A stretch of 64,000 nt of DNA, taken from Morganella sibonii (GTDB taxonomy: Bacteria > Pseudomonadota > Gammaproteobacteria > Enterobacterales > Enterobacteriaceae). The position numbers and the translations under genes are program-made. Location of the stretch: NCBI RefSeq assembly GCF_040560245.1, contig NZ_JAKMWP010000010.1; one strand, written 5' to 3'. The notes beneath the pieces are model-generated. The model saw only the letters and a list, made by a program, of their open reading frames with translations, did not search any database and was not told where the DNA came from. Below, piece after piece: positions 8,456 to 17,267 of the stretch. The first letter of the stretch is position 1, and each line of letters starts with the position of its first letter.

Positions 8456-8926
8456 TCAGCCTGGTGCGATGGTTAATCCGGAGTCTGTAATACTGCCTGA
8501 AATGGCACTGCTCATCAGCCAGGTTTTTATTAATGTCAGCAGCATCGGGTCAGACAATTTTGTTTTCCCGGTCAGGGCACATTCCCAGATAATTAATGTC
8601 CGTAATCCCATACGGTGCAGTTCTGCGCTGTATTTTTCATCGCGGATTTTATTCTCTGATAATTTTTTCTGCCAGAATGCGGTCCGGGTGGCGGGAAGCC
8701 GGAATTTTTCACAATCGTGCATATGCCAGAAACAGCCGTGAATAAAGATCGCCGTCCGCCATTTTGCCATCCATATATCGGGTTTGCCCGGCAGGTCTGC
8801 CGGATATAACCGGAAACGGAAGCCGTTATGATGTAACAGCTTTCTGACATGATGTTCCGGTTTGGTGTCCCGGTTGCGGATGGCGCGCATATTCCGGGAG
8901 CGGGTTTCTTGGTCATGTACATCCAT
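8456..8926 (-). CDS. vsr: Very short patch repair endonuclease Vsr
   Basis: 156 residues, close to the E. coli enzyme. Diagnostic segments are RSRNMRAIRNRDTKPE at the N-terminus, LPGKPDIWM with the catalytic aspartate, and the metal/zinc-site segment FIHGCFWHMHDC. Vsr nicks 5' to the T of T:G mismatches created by deamination of 5-methylcytosine at Dcm-type sites, starting short-patch repair. It lies downstream of the C5 methyltransferase gene (81 bp gap), whereas in E. coli dcm and vsr overlap. Confidence 0.92.
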   Translation of the reverse strand: MDVHDQETRSRNMRAIRNRDTKPEHHVRKLLHHNGFRFRLYPADLPGKPDIWMAKWRTAIFIHGCFWHMHDCEKFRLPATRTAFWQKKLSENKIRDEKYSAELHRMGLRTLIIWECALTGKTKLSDPMLLTLIKTWLMSSAISGSITDSGLTIAPG

Positions 8927-9007
8927 CGGATTTTCTGCCGCTGATTTCAGGAATAAGCCAAGAGTACCCTATTTAGCCGGGAAAATATGCGGCACACCAC
9001 CGGAAGA

Positions 9008-10135
9008 TTATTTTTCCGGCGGTAATGCACCGGCCTGTACTAATGCAGCCGTGAGTTTTTCAGCGATAGCCTCCACGACAGTCATACAGACGGAGTTGCC
9101 GAACTGTTTATAGATCTGTCCCTGTGACACCGCATCAGTAATATAATTTTCCGGAAATCCCTGTAAACCGGCACATTCACGCGGGGTGAGTTTGCGCGGA
9201 TTTTTACCCTCCCGCGACTGGTCAATCAGGATCTCTGAGCCGTCTTTATAATAGCGGGCGCTCAGGGTATTGGTATATTCGCTGTTTTTATCAAACAGGC
9301 AATACCCGAAGCCGTTACCTCTGGCTTTATGTTCTCTTTTGCGTTTCTGATGGCCGGCCCATAATTTATCGGAGATGGTAAAACGATCTTTTTTATAGCG
9401 CACTGCATCTTCTGCCAGTGCTTTTTTGCTCTGAAGAATATCGCCGAGGCGGGTGGGCTGATAAGTCGGTTCCGGCCAGGAAAATAAGGTATCAAAATCT
9501 GCATCCGGAAACTGGTCACGATCAAAGCCGATAATAAAAATACGTTCACGGTTCTGCGGAATACCGAAATCGGCGGCACGCAGCACGCGGAAATCAACCC
9601 AGTAGTTCAGTTTTTGCGACAGTGCGCTGCGGGTCTCTTCACTCAGCGGAATATTATCCGGCACGGTCTGTTCATACTGTCCGCGCAGAATATCGAGGAT
9701 AGTCTGTAACGTCCGGCCGCCGTCGTGGCCGCGCAGCTGTTTGACGTTTTCCAGCAGAAACGCTTTCGGGCGTTTCTCCGTCATGATGCGCTGAACTTCA
9801 AAGAACATGGTACCGCGGGTATCGTTGAACCCCTGACGTGACCCGGCCTGTGAAAATGCCTGGCACGGGAAACCCCCGAGAAGAATATCGTGATCCGGAA
9901 TATCTCTGGCTGCGATCCGGGTGATATCGCCGTCAGGCATCTCCCCGAAATTGGCAAAATAGGTACGCTGGGCGAATTTATCCCACTCAGAGGTGAACAC
10001 ACAGCGTCCGCCCTGTTTCTGAAACGGCAGGCGGATCCCGCCGATACCGGCGAAAAGATCGATAAACGTGAATCTGCAATGATCAGCAGGTGACTGCCGG
10101 AAAGGGGCGTCCTCTGGGTGTTTTTTCAAAATCAT
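9008..10135 (-). CDS. dcm: DNA (cytosine-5) methyltransferase, Vsr partner
   Basis: 375 residues. Motif I FIDLFAGIGGIR (24-35), catalytic motif IV GGFPCQAFSQAG with Cys91, motif VI LLENV, motif VIII PQNRERIF and motif X QFGNSV are all intact. It is about 100 residues shorter than E. coli Dcm, lacking most of the N-terminal extension. The target sequence cannot be read from this; pairing with vsr suggests a CCWGG-type site. No cognate restriction enzyme adjoins it. Start: the ATG at 10133-10135 directly abuts GGAG, which is too close; the TTG two codons later is six bases from GGAG and may be the true start. Confidence 0.85.
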   Translation of the reverse strand: MILKKHPEDAPFRQSPADHCRFTFIDLFAGIGGIRLPFQKQGGRCVFTSEWDKFAQRTYFANFGEMPDGDITRIAARDIPDHDILLGGFPCQAFSQAGSRQGFNDTRGTMFFEVQRIMTEKRPKAFLLENVKQLRGHDGGRTLQTILDILRGQYEQTVPDNIPLSEETRSALSQKLNYWVDFRVLRAADFGIPQNRERIFIIGFDRDQFPDADFDTLFSWPEPTYQPTRLGDILQSKKALAEDAVRYKKDRFTISDKLWAGHQKRKREHKARGNGFGYCLFDKNSEYTNTLSARYYKDGSEILIDQSREGKNPRKLTPRECAGLQGFPENYITDAVSQGQIYKQFGNSVCMTVVEAIAEKLTAALVQAGALPPEK

Positions 10136-10347
10136 CTCCGGTTCGGTAAACAGCCGCCGGGCAGTGCGCCGGTTTTATCCCGGCACTATATCACTGCCCG
10201 GGGCTCCGGGAAACCGTGGCAGCGGCAGTATTTTTCTGTTTCATACCCTATGCTGTTTTTGCATAACAGGCAGTGACTATCACCGGTAGGATGATTTTGC
10301 AGCATAATTAATAACCATACAGCCACAATAACAATAATGAGGTGATC

Positions 10348-11607
10348 ATGAATCACAAATCCGATGTACTGAAGATAGACGGAAAGACCTTACTGAATCA
10401 TTTACAGGAACTGGGGAATACCGGGGCAGATCCGGTAAAAGGCGGGCGGACACGGACGGCGCTGACCGATGCGGAAACGCAGGGGCGTGACCTGGTGGTC
10501 AGCTGGATGAAAGCCCTGGATCTGGTGATCCGCATCGATCAGATCGGGAATATTTTCGGCACGCTGCCGTCTGTTTCCGGAAACAGTGATACTGCGCCAC
10601 TGATGATAGGGTCGCATATCGATACGGTGATTAACGCCGGAGCGCTGGACGGCTGCTACGGCGTACTCAGCGGCCTGGCGGTTGTCCGTGCCTTCCGGGA
10701 AGCCGGTGTGCTGCCGTCCCGTCCGATTACCGTGGCAGCGTTCACCAACGAAGAGGGTGTGCGTTTTCATCCTGATATGATGGGCTCGCTGGTGTATGCG
10801 GGAGGTTATCCGCTGGAGGAGGCTCTGAATGCGATAGCCACTGACGGGGCTGTATTGCGCGATGAACTGGAGCGCGCCGGTTATGCGGGAAGTATGGTGC
10901 CGGGCAGTATCGTGCCGCATGAATATCTGGAACTGCATATTGAGCAGGGGCCGGTACTGGAAGCGGAAGGATTACAGATCGGGGTGGTGGAGAGTTTACA
11001 GGGTATCTCGTGGCAGGAAATCACTATCACCGGCACGGCAAACCACGCCGGTACCACACCGACACGGCTGCGCCATGATGCCGGATATGCAGCGGCGAAA
11101 CTGATCGCCTTTTTGCGTGAGGGGATTACACAGAAAAATGGTGCCACATTAACCACGGTGGGGACGATTGCCTTTGAACCAAATGCGATTAACGTGATCC
11201 CGGGGTCGGCAAGGTTCACCATTGATATGCGTGATCCGGATGAGGAACGCCTGCAATGGGCGGAAGAGCAGATCCGCAGTTATCTGGCGGTATTATCAGA
11301 GCAGGAGGGGGTGACAGTTTCTTCTCATCAGCTGGCACGTTTTCAGCCGGTGGTATTTGATAAAACGCTGGTCAGCTGTGTGGAAACGGCCGCAAAATCC
11401 GCCGGAACCGCATATCGTCGTATGCCGTCCGGAGCGGGACATGATGCTCAGATGATTGCGCGGATAGCCCCGGCAGCGATGATTTTTGTGCCGAGTAAAA
11501 ACGGTATCAGTCATAACCCGGCTGAATATACCGAAGATGCAGATCTGATCCGCGGTGCGCAGGTGCTGCTGGATACAGTGGTGCTGAGGCTGGCAGAGCC
11601 GGTGTAA
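10348..11607 (+). CDS. Zn-dependent M20-family amidase/carbamoylase (allantoate amidohydrolase-like)
   Basis: 419 residues from the ATG at 10348 with GAGG five bases upstream. Metal-binding motifs of the hydantoinase/carbamoylase group are present: GSHIDTVINAGALDGCYGV (His and Asp ligands), TNEEGVRF (bridging glutamates) and ELHIEQGPVLE, followed by the dimerisation lobe and a C-terminal SGAGHDAQM segment containing another histidine ligand. Such enzymes hydrolyse N-carbamoyl-amino acids, allantoate or ureidoglycolate in the cytosol. No allantoin or hydantoin genes are nearby, so the substrate is open. It is monocistronic, convergent with the EamA gene. Confidence 0.85.
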   Translation: MNHKSDVLKIDGKTLLNHLQELGNTGADPVKGGRTRTALTDAETQGRDLVVSWMKALDLVIRIDQIGNIFGTLPSVSGNSDTAPLMIGSHIDTVINAGALDGCYGVLSGLAVVRAFREAGVLPSRPITVAAFTNEEGVRFHPDMMGSLVYAGGYPLEEALNAIATDGAVLRDELERAGYAGSMVPGSIVPHEYLELHIEQGPVLEAEGLQIGVVESLQGISWQEITITGTANHAGTTPTRLRHDAGYAAAKLIAFLREGITQKNGATLTTVGTIAFEPNAINVIPGSARFTIDMRDPDEERLQWAEEQIRSYLAVLSEQEGVTVSSHQLARFQPVVFDKTLVSCVETAAKSAGTAYRRMPSGAGHDAQMIARIAPAAMIFVPSKNGISHNPAEYTEDADLIRGAQVLLDTVVLRLAEPV

Positions 11608-11622
11608 GTTATCCCGGAAAAA

Positions 11623-11648
11623 CGGCGGTATCCGGCCGGATACCGCCG
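11623..11648 (-). terminator. Palindromic terminator between convergent genes
   Basis: A perfect 26 bp palindrome (arms CGGCGGTATCCGG) lies between the convergent amidase and EamA genes. On the minus strand it is followed by TTTTT, so it best serves the EamA transcript; on the plus strand the T run is poor. Confidence 0.65.
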
Positions 11649-11653
11649 GTAAA

Positions 11654-12559
11654 TTATTTTACGGCCGCCGGTGCGGGCTGTTTTCCCCGGCTGACCAGCA
11701 GCCAGACCGCCACACAGACAATCAGTGCGCCGAGGAAGAAATTCGGGCTGAGTGTCTCATCAAGCACAAGATAACCCCACAGGATACCGAACGGCGGGAT
11801 CATAAAGGTCACTGTCAGTGAACGCATCGGGCCGATATCGGCAATCAGGCGGAAATAGAGAATATACGCCACTGCCGTACAGAGCAGCCCCACTGCAATC
11901 ACACTGCCCCAGACCAGCGGCTGCGCCCAGTTAATCTCCGGGCCGGTCGTGACACTGAAACCGAAAAACGGCAGCAGAAAAAGGGTGGCACCGAGCTGAC
12001 TGCCGAACGCGACCAGCCGGGCGTCCAGGCCGCCTTTTTCACTGATCCAGCGCCGTGTCAGAAATCCTGCCAGCCCGTAACAGGCGGTGGCAATCAGACA
12101 GGCGGTCACGCCCCATAACAGATGGGCGGAAGACTGACTTTCCCCGACCGTGGTGATCACCACAATACCGGCCAGCCCCATCATTACACCCAGCCATTTG
12201 CGGGCGGTCAGGGTTTCGGCAAAGAAAGCAAAACCGATAAGCGCGCCCATCAGCGGGGTGGTGGCGTTGAGAATGGCAGAGTAACCTGCCGGGAGCCACT
12301 GTGCGGCGAGGCAGTACATAAAAAAGGGGATCCCGGAGTTAATCACGCCCAGCAATAATGCCGGTTTCAATTTTCCGTCGAACCGGAAAGTGCGGCGCAT
12401 CACGAGGAGAATGACCAGCAGCCCCGCACAGCCGAAAAAGACACGCAGAAAGGCGGTGTTAACCGCGCCGAACTGCGGGGATGCCACCCGCATAAAAAGA
12501 AAGCTGGCACCCCATATGGCCGCCAGCAGGGTAAGCCGCAGATAATCCGCAGGTCGCAT
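11654..12559 (-). CDS. EamA/DMT-family permease (metabolite exporter)
   Basis: 301 residues with about ten hydrophobic segments arranged as two EamA repeats (approximately 5-138 and 150-290), the normal length for 10-TMS drug/metabolite transporters. Characteristic loops include WGASFLFMRVASPQ near the N-terminus and LNATTPLMGALIGFAFFAE in repeat one. Family members export amino acids or other metabolites from the cytosol; nothing in the sequence identifies the substrate. Transcribed away from the iron-uptake genes. Confidence 0.85.
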   Translation of the reverse strand: MRPADYLRLTLLAAIWGASFLFMRVASPQFGAVNTAFLRVFFGCAGLLVILLVMRRTFRFDGKLKPALLLGVINSGIPFFMYCLAAQWLPAGYSAILNATTPLMGALIGFAFFAETLTARKWLGVMMGLAGIVVITTVGESQSSAHLLWGVTACLIATACYGLAGFLTRRWISEKGGLDARLVAFGSQLGATLFLLPFFGFSVTTGPEINWAQPLVWGSVIAVGLLCTAVAYILYFRLIADIGPMRSLTVTFMIPPFGILWGYLVLDETLSPNFFLGALIVCVAVWLLVSRGKQPAPAAVK

Positions 12560-12705
12560 GGGATTCCTTATTTAAAAATCAGTGAGTTAAGAGAGTGATA
12601 TCAGGTTCCTGTTGTCAGACAGGATGCGTTTCAACTATATCACAGTGAATAGTCACGCACTGAACATCAGATATTAAAAAGCAAGAGGTTAATATTTCTG
12701 CTTGT

Positions 12706-12718
12706 GATAATCATTATC
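12706..12718 (+). promoter_or_regulatory. Fur box upstream of the IutA-like receptor
   Basis: GATAAT-C-ATTATC, a perfect 6-1-6 Fur recognition unit, lies 56 bp before the receptor start, with a further partial hexamer (ATTATC at 12726-12731) beyond it. This implies iron-repressed expression of the receptor and binding-protein genes. Confidence 0.8.
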
Positions 12719-12774
12719 AGTCAATATTATCAGCGGCGTGATATTGAACTTCTTATTCTTACAGGAAAGATAAC

Positions 12775-14988
12775 ATGCGTATCCGCTCTCTTTGTCTTCT
12801 GACGCCCTGCCTGACCCTTTTAATCACGCCGGAAGTCCTCGCCGCAACCACCACTGATTCCGGTGAACCCATTGTGGTCTCTGCTTCGCGCAGCTACCGG
12901 ACAGTCGCTGAAATGGCCCAGACCACCTGGGTAATTGATAACGCGGATATCGCGCAGCAGGCGGAGGGCGGCAAAGAGCTGAAAGATATCCTGGCACAGC
13001 TGATCCCGGGGATGAGTGTCAGCGGTCAGGGCCGGACAAACTACGGCATGAATATGCGCGGGCGTTCAATGATTGTGATGGTGGATGGTGTGCGCCTGAA
13101 TTCATCACGCAGTGACAGCCGTCAGCTGGATTCTATTGACCCGTTCAATATCAACCATATCGAAGTAATTTCCGGTGCAACTTCCCTGTACGGTGGCGGC
13201 AGCAGCGGTGGTCTGATTAATATCGTGACTAAAAAAGGTCAGGCGGAAAAACAGGTCGAGGTTCAGATCGGCGGTAAAAGTGGGTTCCGCAACGGTTCGG
13301 ATCATGATGAAAACGTAGCAGCGGCGGTCAGCGGCGGTAATGATCAGGCTTACGGGCGTTTATCCGTGGCTTATCAGCGTTACGGCGGCTGGTATGACGG
13401 CAAAGGCCGCGAAGTACTGATCGACAACACCCAGACCGGACTTCAGTATTCTGACCGGCTGGATGTGATGGGTTCAGGAACACTGACGATTGATGACCAC
13501 CAGTCGCTGGAACTGATGGCGCAATATTACAACAGTGAATCTGACGGCAAACACGGGATCGATCTCGGCAAAGATTTTGCGGCCGTCTTAGGAAAAGGCA
13601 CGGCGCATAACAGTGATAAGCTGGATTCTGACCGTATTCCGGGCACCAAACGCCATATGGTCAATCTGCAATACAGCAACAGTGATCTGCTGGGGCAGGA
13701 TCTGGTGGCTCAGGCGTATTACCGCGATGAAACCCAGACCTTCTATCCGTTCCCGGCGCTGGGCGGTAAAAAGCCGGATTATGTGGTCAGCAGTATCAGC
13801 GCATCAGAGCAGAAAACCGATTTCTACGGCGGTAAAGTCACTTTTAACAGCAAGCCGCTGGATAACCTGACACTAACGTACGGTGCGGATGCCGAGCATG
13901 AAAAATTCAGTGCCAACCAGAAGTTCTTTAATCTGCAGAAAGCGAAGGAAAGCAACGGACTGACGCTGGATTCCGCCTATAACACCGGACGTTATCCGGG
14001 TTACACCACCACCACGATGGCGGCGTTTCTGCAAAGCAGTTACGACATCAATCCGCTGGTGACCCTGAGCGGCGGTGTGCGTTATCAGTACACGAAAAAT
14101 AAAGTGGATGATTTCACCGGGTATCAGCAGCAACAGCTGATTGCGGAAGGCAAAGCTACTTCAGCGGATGCGGTACCGGGCGGGGAAACGGATTACAACA
14201 ACCTGTTATTTAATGCCGGGGTGCTGCTCAATCTGACTGACACACAGCAGACCTGGTTTAATTTCTCCCAGGGCTTTGAAATTCCTGATATCGCCAAATT
14301 CTACGGCACCGGCACTTACGGTTCGCCGGTCAATGGTCATTATCCGCTGCTCAACAGTGTGAATATCAATGATACGCGGGTAAAAGGTATCAAAGTCAAC
14401 TCCTTCGAGCTGGGCTGGCGTTACACCGGGGACAGCCTGCAAACCCAGCTGGCGGCGTACTATTCACTGTCTGACAGCAGCTACGACATCAATAAGAAAG
14501 ATATGACCATCTTCCTGAAAGATGACAAACGCCGGATCTACGGCGTGGAAGGGGCGGCGGATTACGCGATCGCAGATACTGACTGGCGTGTCGGCACCAA
14601 TTTCAACCTGATCAAATCCGAGACCAAAGCGGGCGATCAGTGGGAAAAATGGAGTGTGAAGTTTGCCAGCCCGTCAAAAGTCACCGCGTATGTGGCCTGG
14701 GAGCCGTCAGACTGGACACTGCGTCTGCAAAGCCAGCAATCCTTCAGTCTGACCGATGCGGACGGGGAGAAACTGGACGGATATAACACCGTCGATTTCC
14801 TCGGCAGCTATCAGTTACCGGTCGGTAAAGTCAGTTTTGCGGTCGAAAATCTGCTGGATAAAGATTACACCACCGTGTGGGGGCAGCGCGCACCTATCCT
14901 GTACAGCCCGGCGTACGGTGCACCGGACTTATACAGCTATAAAGGTCGCGGGCGGACATTCGCACTGAATTATCTGGTGACATTCTGA
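12775..14988 (+). CDS. iutA: TonB-dependent ferric aerobactin receptor, IutA-like
   Basis: 737 residues with a signal peptide (cleavage near VLA-ATTT, residue 23) and a TonB box (EPIVVSASRS). The plug carries segments I recognise as highly conserved in IutA: TVAEMAQTTWVI, GRTNYGMNMRGR, DGVRLNSSRSDSRQLDS and ISGATSLYGGGSSGGLINIV; the barrel has YTTVWGQRAPILYSP and ends in a terminal phenylalanine. It takes up ferric aerobactin across the outer membrane with TonB energy. No aerobactin synthesis genes (iucABCD) follow, so it probably serves xenosiderophore uptake. The next gene, 10 bp downstream, is a periplasmic iron-type binding protein, and a Fur box lies upstream. Confidence 0.9.
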   Translation: MRIRSLCLLTPCLTLLITPEVLAATTTDSGEPIVVSASRSYRTVAEMAQTTWVIDNADIAQQAEGGKELKDILAQLIPGMSVSGQGRTNYGMNMRGRSMIVMVDGVRLNSSRSDSRQLDSIDPFNINHIEVISGATSLYGGGSSGGLINIVTKKGQAEKQVEVQIGGKSGFRNGSDHDENVAAAVSGGNDQAYGRLSVAYQRYGGWYDGKGREVLIDNTQTGLQYSDRLDVMGSGTLTIDDHQSLELMAQYYNSESDGKHGIDLGKDFAAVLGKGTAHNSDKLDSDRIPGTKRHMVNLQYSNSDLLGQDLVAQAYYRDETQTFYPFPALGGKKPDYVVSSISASEQKTDFYGGKVTFNSKPLDNLTLTYGADAEHEKFSANQKFFNLQKAKESNGLTLDSAYNTGRYPGYTTTTMAAFLQSSYDINPLVTLSGGVRYQYTKNKVDDFTGYQQQQLIAEGKATSADAVPGGETDYNNLLFNAGVLLNLTDTQQTWFNFSQGFEIPDIAKFYGTGTYGSPVNGHYPLLNSVNINDTRVKGIKVNSFELGWRYTGDSLQTQLAAYYSLSDSSYDINKKDMTIFLKDDKRRIYGVEGAADYAIADTDWRVGTNFNLIKSETKAGDQWEKWSVKFASPSKVTAYVAWEPSDWTLRLQSQQSFSLTDADGEKLDGYNTVDFLGSYQLPVGKVSFAVENLLDKDYTTVWGQRAPILYSPAYGAPDLYSYKGRGRTFALNYLVTF

Positions 14989-14998
14989 GGCCCGTTTT

Positions 14999-16099
14999 AT
15001 GCGTATATTTCTATTGATGATGACGCTGCTGCTGAGCACGGGAGCCCGTGCTCAGACGCAGATTATCACTGATTTACAGGGGCGGTCCGTGGCGGTGAAC
15101 ACGCCGGTTAAGCGGCTGTTTCTTGCGGATGCCCGCGATATTCTGGCGGTGGATATTGCCGCCGGTAAAACACATTTTGCGTCTCTCAGCGGATGGAGTG
15201 ATACCCTGACGCATTATGCACCGGATCTGAAAGCGGCGTATCTGGACGCTGCGCCGGAACTGGCGCGGTTACCGGTTCTGCCGAAAAGCAAGGACGGCAC
15301 ATTTACAACAGAAAATCTGCTGACGTTGGCACCGGATGCGGTGCTGATGCACAAATCGTCCTACGGGCTGATGAAAAGTTCGAATCTGCTGCCGCAACTG
15401 GAAGCGGCGGGTATTCCGGTGATTTTTATCGATTTCCGCAGTGAAATGACAGAAAACACGCCGAAAAGTATTCAGATTATCGGCGCGCTGTTTGAAACCG
15501 AAGGACGGGCCGCGGAGTTCTCGGAATACTACCGGACTAAGCTGGCTGCGCTGCGTCAGCGCCTGCCGGAACAAAAGCCGTCCGTGCTGATTGAAAGCAG
15601 TGCGGGGATATTCGACAATGACTGCTGCCGTTTATACGGACGTACCGGATTCGGGGAACTGGCGGATATTGCGGGTGGCGATAACCTGGTGCGTGACACG
15701 ATACCGGCAAACGGTGCGGAAAGCAGTATTGAAAATATCCTGCATCTCAACCCGCAGTTCTATGTGCTGACCGGCGCGGACTGGAAACAGTATAACCGCC
15801 GTTCAGAGGCGGTCACGCTCGGGTACGGCGCACCGGCAGAACCGGCAACGAAAGAGATGGCTGCGCTGATGAACCGGCAGGGATTATCCTCACTGGAGGC
15901 AGTAAAATCCGGGCGTGTGATGGCGGTTTACCATAATTTCTATAACAGCCCGCTGAATATTTTTGCTGCCGAAGCACTGGCTGCATTTTTCCATCCGCAG
16001 GCATTCCGTGACCTGAATCCGCAGGCAGAAATGATGTCATTCCATCAGCGGTTTACGGCGATCAGTGGTGCGGGAACGTTCTGGGTGACGATGCAGTAA
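14999..16099 (+). CDS. Periplasmic iron-siderophore binding protein (ABC transporter)
   Basis: 366 residues. A signal peptide ends at ARA-QTQII (residue 18), then ITDLQGRSVAVNTPVKRL, the usual opening of FepB/BtuF-type class III binding proteins, followed by two lobes joined by a long helix. It starts 10 bp after the receptor gene and so is translated from the same Fur-controlled transcript. It would carry the siderophore or heme-type ligand from receptor to an inner-membrane ABC permease, but no permease or ATPase genes follow; a strong terminator closes the unit. It must use an importer encoded elsewhere. Confidence 0.85.
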   Translation: MRIFLLMMTLLLSTGARAQTQIITDLQGRSVAVNTPVKRLFLADARDILAVDIAAGKTHFASLSGWSDTLTHYAPDLKAAYLDAAPELARLPVLPKSKDGTFTTENLLTLAPDAVLMHKSSYGLMKSSNLLPQLEAAGIPVIFIDFRSEMTENTPKSIQIIGALFETEGRAAEFSEYYRTKLAALRQRLPEQKPSVLIESSAGIFDNDCCRLYGRTGFGELADIAGGDNLVRDTIPANGAESSIENILHLNPQFYVLTGADWKQYNRRSEAVTLGYGAPAEPATKEMAALMNRQGLSSLEAVKSGRVMAVYHNFYNSPLNIFAAEALAAFFHPQAFRDLNPQAEMMSFHQRFTAISGAGTFWVTMQ

Positions 16100-16126
16100 T
16101 TATCTGTCAGTCAGAAAAAACAGCGC

Positions 16127-16169
16127 AGAAGCCCGGCACAAAATAACGTTGCCGGGCTTCTGTTTTTTT
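16127..16169 (+). terminator. Rho-independent terminator of the receptor/binding-protein operon
   Basis: A perfect 12 bp stem (AGAAGCCCGGCA, 16127-16138, with 16150-16161), an 11-base loop and a T-rich tail (16163-16169), 28 bp after the stop. Confidence 0.92.
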
Positions 16170-16412
16170 ATCGCCGGTTAAAAATAAATCAATTTCGCCC
16201 TTCAGTTTGATCCGCCCCGCAAAGTGACGATTCAATACCCCAAAAAGTGTGATGAATGTCTTATTTTCATCAGGGAAACTATGACTCAGGCCACATATTC
16301 AGCCCGGTAAATCAAAACAGAGATATTTCCGGTAAAAAGTAATTACATGAATTAACAGGATTATTTTTTGCTTTACACGATAAAGCGTTATTTCAGGCAA
16401 ACGAGATCGTAC

Positions 16413-16437
16413 TCACATTCTTAAAACCGGAATGTGA
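16413..16437. promoter_or_regulatory. Candidate operator palindrome upstream of the PTS operon
   Basis: TCACATTC (16413-16420) and GAATGTGA (16430-16437) form a perfect inverted repeat with a 9-base spacer, about 75 bp before the TTG start of the EIIA gene. The geometry suits a dimeric repressor or activator of the sugar operon; the regulator is unknown. It is not a CRP site because the spacing and arm order differ. Confidence 0.5.
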
Positions 16438-16510
16438 TCTTTGTCGCTATTTATTTAGCGGTAAATAGGCCATCTTTAAAATAAGAAAAAATCACATCAG
16501 GAGTTCGGTT

Positions 16511-16960
16511 TTGGATATTCATTTTGAGAGCGGGCTGTTATCCCTGAATCAGAATTTTACGTCTCCGGAAGAGGGCATCCGGTATGCCGGTGAGTTACTG
16601 CAAAAATCAGGCGCCTGTACCCCTGATTATATTGAGGAAATGATCCGCGTATATCATGAATTCGGTCCGGTGATTGTGCTGGATACCGGGGTGGCGATGC
16701 CGCATGCAAGACCGGAGAAAGGCGCACTGAAAACCGCGTTTTCGGTGGTGGTGACCGGGACACCGCTGGTGTTTCATCATGAGGAGTTTGATCCGGTCAA
16801 TGTCATTATTGCTATCAGCGCGACAGATTCAGATACCCATATTCATCTGATTCAGACCGTGGCTGATCTGATTGAGAACAATATTACTGAGTTTGTAAAA
16901 GATAATAACAAAGAACAGATATTGCAATTTATCCGGACGTCGATAGAGAGGACAGCATGA
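16511..16960 (+). CDS. PTS EIIA component, mannitol/fructose/ascorbate (EIIA-2) type
   Basis: 149 residues. The start is a TTG at 16511 with AGGAG eight bases upstream; no in-frame ATG fits better. The phosphorylated histidine is His65 in the motif TGVAMPHARPEKG, typical of EIIA-2 domains such as UlaC. It accepts phosphate from HPr and passes it to the EIIB encoded next, with a 4 bp ATGA overlap that indicates translational coupling. First gene of a five-gene sugar operon. Confidence 0.88.
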   Translation: MDIHFESGLLSLNQNFTSPEEGIRYAGELLQKSGACTPDYIEEMIRVYHEFGPVIVLDTGVAMPHARPEKGALKTAFSVVVTGTPLVFHHEEFDPVNVIIAISATDSDTHIHLIQTVADLIENNITEFVKDNNKEQILQFIRTSIERTA

Positions 16961-17238
16961 TTAAAATAAGAACTGTGTGCGGCAATGGTATCGGCAGCTC
17001 ATTAATGGCCGCCAATAATGTGAAAAAAATTTGTGAGGAGATGGGCATAAAAGCCGATGTGGCGTCGGTGGATTTTGCGAATGCCGTCGGTGAGAGAGCG
17101 GATCTGTATGTCACGATTAAAGAACTGGCATCACAATTTCCGCCGCAGTGTGAAGTGGCCGTGATCCGCAGTTATGTGCATAAAGCCAAAATTGCGGAAG
17201 ATATTAAAGATGCTTTACTGAAACTGAGTCAATCCTGA
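16957..17238 (+). CDS. PTS EIIB component, ascorbate (SgaB/UlaB) type
   Basis: 93 residues. Cys8 in TVCGNGIGSS is the phosphocysteine in the P-loop found in SgaB-type EIIB proteins. The length is typical of stand-alone EIIB. It receives phosphate from EIIA and phosphorylates the sugar during transport by the EIIC encoded 29 bp downstream. Confidence 0.88.
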   Translation: MIKIRTVCGNGIGSSLMAANNVKKICEEMGIKADVASVDFANAVGERADLYVTIKELASQFPPQCEVAVIRSYVHKAKIAEDIKDALLKLSQS

Positions 17239-17267
17239 TAGTTCATTCTTGTTACAGGAATTAAATT

